Notes under the pieces: model-generated
Told to the model about the DNA's origin: nothing
What the model saw: the letters and a program-made list of their open reading frames with translations, nothing else
The model's database searches: none
NCBI GenBank assembly: GCA_903920315.1
Contig: CAIXLU010000568.1
Location: 1-33,398 of the forward strand
DNA length: 33,398 nt
Direction: 5' to 3'
From: an uncultured Oscillochloris sp.
Lineage (GTDB): Bacteria > Chloroflexota > Chloroflexia > Chloroflexales > Chloroflexaceae
Part shown: one piece after another, positions 30,312 through 33,398 of the stretch
How positions within the stretch are numbered: the stretch's first letter is position 1
Layout of the letters: every line of letters starts with the position of its first letter
Program-made: the position numbers and the translations under genes

Positions 30312-32849
30312 TTAGGGAGCGCAGACTTCGCCGCTTAGCTTGAGCGTAATGGGATGGTCAATACGCTGAGCGAAGCTCGTCATCTGAGTTGTGGGACTGA
30401 CATCAATCGTAGCGACGTTACTCGCTGCGCCCTGGGCCCAGAACATACCGTACACACGCGAGGTCCGGTCGTGCGGGTCGTAGTAGTAGAGCCACGCCTC
30501 CATCGTATAGGTTCCAGCGGGCACACTCGGGAAGTAGTAGCTCAACGAGCCATCCGAAGCTGCCACGATCGGTGTCTCGATTGCAGGAGTCGTGCTGTTA
30601 TAGATTACCACCTTACCCACATTCGGGTAGGTCAGGCCACTACTGGGCGAGGACTGACCAGACGTAAGCACATTGGTGGCGGAACCGTTTGGCCCAGGGA
30701 CACAATCGCCAAGCTTCACCTTGGAGCTAATGGTATTGATGATGTCGTCTACGTTCGTCGTCCCATTAGCGTTGGTTTTCAGACTGCTGGCCGAAAAGTA
30801 GTAACTGGCGGAAGAGGAGACGCCGCCATTCAAGCCTGTGGCTGAGACGTTTGAGAGTGCGAGGACGAAAACCTCGGCATTGATCGTGGTGTTACGCAGG
30901 TTAGTGCCGCTAACGGTCATCATCTGGGTGATCGGACGATCCCATCCCTCGGGTATCTTCTTACTGCCGCCAGCACCATCGGTGGTTTGGCACTTAGCGC
31001 TCTCAATAACATTATTGCCGAGACCAGCACAGAAACTCCCTGACGGATAGGTGTTAGCGCTGCTCGAACCGCCGCTCAGGTTCGTCGCAGAGGTTTTCAA
31101 AAAGTTATTGGAGACACCGTCGGTGACGAAGAGAACCACCCGCTTATAGGTATAGGTCGTTCCGTTGAACGTGACCGTTGAAGGGGCGGTACCATACATC
31201 AGGCTGGCCCGGTACAAGGCAGCGGCACCGTTGGTACCACCATTACCAAAGTAGCCACTATTAGAGTTGGTGATAAAGGTCTTCAGTGCAGCCGGGTCAC
31301 TTGAGAAGGTCTTGACGTTATTGGCACTCACGCTTTCGGTAAACCAGACCACGCCCATTTGGTCAGGAGGCCGTGCGGTGCTGTAATCAACGTTGCCCGG
31401 CATATTAGTCAGGCCCACGAGGCTTTCCAGTGCCTTCTTGGCCACATAAATACGCCGCTGATTCTGAGGATTCCAGTATTTGCCGGTACCTGTCCCTGTC
31501 GTCGTCGCGGGACCAAGATTACCACCGGCACACTGCTCCAGGCCGTTGGTATTGCACTGGCCGTCAAAGTTTGCACTCATCGAGCCGGAGGTATCGAGTA
31601 CCACGATGTACTGAACAGGGGCGCGATTGTCGGGGATAACCGCGTACTCCGGGTAGAACGAGACGCTCCCGGCCAGTTCCAGATTGTTACTCGCGGAGGG
31701 TGGGGCCGTCGCTGTGCATGCGGTCAACTGGCTTGTCGGATCGCCGAGATAGACCATATCAAAGTAGGGGCCCTTGCTACTGGCGGTATTGCTGGTTTCG
31801 TTACCCTGGGCAACGATGACAAATGCACCGAGGCGATTAATGCGTGCCTTGACATTAACGCCTTGCGACACCATGTCGCTATAGATCGGCATGATCATCC
31901 GAGTCCCGTTTTTAATATGCTCCTGGATAGCCGCGTCCAACGAGCTACTATTCTTCCAGCCTGCGCTGCCCCAGACCCAATCACCGACATCAACAGTGCC
32001 GGGGTTGATCGGATAGCCTGCCGGAGCCGAAGGAGTGAAACCAGACGGCCAGGGAGCCTCTTCAAAGCCGGAGGCGGCATTCCCTTTGCCGGTCATGCTT
32101 GCGGTGAGTGCGGGAGAACTGGCGGCACCCGGAGTGCTGTCCATCCAACGCAGCCAACCGAAGTTACCGGGGGAATTTCCGTCTCGCACGTAGATGCGGC
32201 GCTGGGTATACCCCCGATAAGGGCCGCTGGTGAAGGTTTTAAACTCATTGACATTCACAGGCTGGTTTAGGCCACTAGAGTTGAACATAGTGGCATTGAG
32301 CAACGTAAGATCAACCCCTATGGGATAGATACCCGTGTTCATTGCACATTTGGTGGCGTACGACGCCGCACTGATGGGCAGATCGTTTCGGCCAACCACG
32401 CGGGCGAAGGAGGTATCAACCTGGCCATTAATCTTGACCTGGATGAACGATGCGTCCGACGGAGACGTCTGGCCACTATTTTCCACAATCTGATCCGGAT
32501 GTGAATCGAGGGTATGGCCCTGAGCGTTCAGGTAATAGACCGCAACTTGCACGGTGTTATGGGTACCGTCACCAGGGGTGATGCCATTGGACACCAGGGT
32601 ATCCTTGACCGACCTGTAGATATCTGCGTCGGTAAGGTTGCCCTTGAGATAGGTCGTCATCGCGGCAATCGCAGCAGCGTTACTCGCAGAGACCGCCTGG
32701 CGCTCATGCGAGAACGTATTGCCCACATCAACCGAGAGACCGATCATCGCAATCAGCACCACGATCATCAGAGCGATGATAGGAATGCTCTGACCGTTCC
32801 TACGACGGCTCGCAAGCCGTCGGCGTTGAGGTCGTCGGATTGTACGCAT
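30312..32849 (-). CDS. TadG-like protein with a von Willebrand factor A domain
   Basis: The 845-residue protein starts with a basic stretch and one membrane helix (GQSIPIIALMIVVLIAMIGL, residues 19-38). The Tad/DUF2134 signature follows (DVGNTFSHERQAVSASNAAA then IAAMTTY), which marks TadG proteins. A VWA domain begins near residue 410 with a complete MIDAS (VVLDTSGSMSANFD) and includes YKRVVLFVTDGVSNNFLK. The C-terminal part (NVGKVVIYNSTTPAIETPIV; PSVPAGTYTMEAWLYYYDP) looks like a Cna-B/Ig-like strand module. It is membrane-anchored with a large external part, a plausible metal-dependent adhesin of the pilus. Ribosome-binding site GGAGG lies 6 bp before the ATG. It follows the TadE-like gene by 75 bp. 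Confidence 0.88.
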   Translation of the reverse strand: MRTIRRPQRRRLASRRRNGQSIPIIALMIVVLIAMIGLSVDVGNTFSHERQAVSASNAAAIAAMTTYLKGNLTDADIYRSVKDTLVSNGITPGDGTHNTVQVAVYYLNAQGHTLDSHPDQIVENSGQTSPSDASFIQVKINGQVDTSFARVVGRNDLPISAASYATKCAMNTGIYPIGVDLTLLNATMFNSSGLNQPVNVNEFKTFTSGPYRGYTQRRIYVRDGNSPGNFGWLRWMDSTPGAASSPALTASMTGKGNAASGFEEAPWPSGFTPSAPAGYPINPGTVDVGDWVWGSAGWKNSSSLDAAIQEHIKNGTRMIMPIYSDMVSQGVNVKARINRLGAFVIVAQGNETSNTASSKGPYFDMVYLGDPTSQLTACTATAPPSASNNLELAGSVSFYPEYAVIPDNRAPVQYIVVLDTSGSMSANFDGQCNTNGLEQCAGGNLGPATTTGTGTGKYWNPQNQRRIYVAKKALESLVGLTNMPGNVDYSTARPPDQMGVVWFTESVSANNVKTFSSDPAALKTFITNSNSGYFGNGGTNGAAALYRASLMYGTAPSTVTFNGTTYTYKRVVLFVTDGVSNNFLKTSATNLSGGSSSANTYPSGSFCAGLGNNVIESAKCQTTDGAGGSKKIPEGWDRPITQMMTVSGTNLRNTTINAEVFVLALSNVSATGLNGGVSSSASYYFSASSLKTNANGTTNVDDIINTISSKVKLGDCVPGPNGSATNVLTSGQSSPSSGLTYPNVGKVVIYNSTTPAIETPIVAASDGSLSYYFPSVPAGTYTMEAWLYYYDPHDRTSRVYGMFWAQGAASNVATIDVSPTTQMTSFAQRIDHPITLKLSGEVCAP

Positions 32850-32924
32850 AACAGTCCTCCGTGTCTCTAGAAAAATAACTAATAAACTAAGGATTCAGGT
32901 TTAGCGTTCGTCTCGGATCCTTAC

Positions 32925-33398
32925 CTAGCCAATAAATGAACTACGGACGTGTATCATAAATGAGGTTCTTAGTTGAACTTTTCCGCCGAAAACGGGCGCG
33001 AAAGGAAAGATGAATTTATAATCGTATTTTACTGTGACACGCACATAACAGTCTTTCCCTGCACCGCGCATATCTACACCTGGGGTTGTCGTCGTGCAAA
33101 TATCGGGTGTAATTGCCGCACCCGTGTCGGGGTCTTTCAGGAAATCGTTCGGATATTTGAGGAGCTGGACATAGATATAGGAACTCTCAGATTGAGGATC
33201 TATTATCCCGCCTGTGCCGGGAACATCAACGACACCATCGCTATTCAGGTCGAGCAAGTTGGCAAAGCCGGCAGACTTCTCGCCACTAGAGAAGCGCACG
33301 CGCTTTACAATCTCGTCATAGTTCAGATTAACAGCCTGGATACTTGTGCCGCTCATCACCATTATCGGGTGGCTGCCGAAAGTGGCACCTTCTTGGGC
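32925..33398 (-). CDS. TadE-like pseudopilin, 5' part outside the window
   Basis: The reading frame is open to the right edge, so the start and the expected N-terminal membrane helix are not seen. The visible part begins AQEGATFGSHPI, which matches the R/E-G-A-x-x-G segment that follows the helix in TadE proteins. It continues as a small beta-rich domain with cysteines (ICTTTTPG and GKDCYVRVTVKYDYKF) and the end FGGKVQLRTSFMIHVRS. TadE-type proteins are minor pseudopilins of the Tad system. An internal acidic stretch DLNSDGVVDVPG looks like a calcium-binding (dockerin-type) loop. An internal ATG at 33362 is not the true start. Confidence 0.7.
   Translation of the reverse strand, partial: AQEGATFGSHPIMVMSGTSIQAVNLNYDEIVKRVRFSSGEKSAGFANLLDLNSDGVVDVPGTGGIIDPQSESSYIYVQLLKYPNDFLKDPDTGAAITPDICTTTTPGVDMRGAGKDCYVRVTVKYDYKFIFPFAPVFGGKVQLRTSFMIHVRSSFIG

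Noticed and set aside
31359-32270. A 303-codon plus-strand frame
   Set aside because: Antisense to the TadG VWA region, with no domain features.

Overview
The window looks like a chromosomal segment of a filamentous phototroph-like member of the Chloroflexota (Chloroflexia, probably Chloroflexales). This is inferred from content, not from a search. The pointers are an isopentenyl phosphate kinase beside a UbiA-type prenyltransferase (a Chloroflexia branch of isoprenoid metabolism), a Tad pilus locus with no secretin in view and with very large Chloroflexota-style secreted proteins, a Cys4 zinc-type ribosomal protein L28, and GC-rich DNA full of dispersed short repeats.

Layout. 1-2441 (minus): a small membrane protein after a DUF4139/MuiA-like protein. 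2442-2915: intergenic, dominated by two copies of a ~70 bp repeat. 2916-5447 (plus): an SPFH protein, tRNA-Cys with its own promoter, and a GT4 glycosyltransferase. 5502-8129 (minus): a Crp/Fnr regulator, acetylglutamate kinase, an HD-domain protein and a small unknown protein. 8627-12982: glucose-6-phosphate isomerase (plus), a convergent EamA transporter (minus), and a fused CBS-CBS/REC/LuxR-HTH regulator (plus). 13095-13539: an IS remnant with ~45 bp terminal inverted repeats. 13579-16694: DegV (minus), rpmB (plus), ilvE (minus), rdgB (minus). 16859-18655 (plus): a UbiA-family enzyme and isopentenyl phosphate kinase, an apparent two-gene operon. 18869-21273 (minus): a large polytopic membrane protein translationally coupled to a DUF192 protein. 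21331-33398 (minus): a Tad/Flp pilus cluster. In transcription order it reads TadE-like (cut by the window edge), TadG-like with a von Willebrand A domain, a kelch/CARDB secreted protein, CpaB, CpaE/TadZ, CpaF/TadA, TadB, TadC.

The most striking signal that ordinary genes do not explain is a set of tandem repeats that all have a period of exactly 7 bp but different unit sequences (GGATGAA, GGGGGCA, GGATTTT, CCTCCTG, CCTGAAA, CCTATTC and degenerate relatives). They sit at about ten places: between genes, over start and stop codons, in the ribosome-binding region of argB, and inside two coding regions. One array, eleven perfect GGATGAA units, lies inside the gene of the 685-codon membrane protein. 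Gain or loss of one unit there would shift the reading frame, so it is a candidate phase-variation switch. The arrays resemble the short tandemly repeated repetitive (STRR) heptamers described in filamentous cyanobacteria. Several other dispersed palindromic repeats are also present (2654-2842, 16007-16073, 18682-18734, 30253-30302).

The Tad cluster probably builds an adhesive or motility pilus. CpaF powers it, TadB and TadC form the inner platform, CpaE/TadZ localises it and keeps an intact receiver domain, and CpaB is a membrane-anchored SAF protein. The VWA TadG and the kelch protein are plausible surface-exposed adhesive parts. No Flp pilin, prepilin peptidase or secretin gene is visible here.
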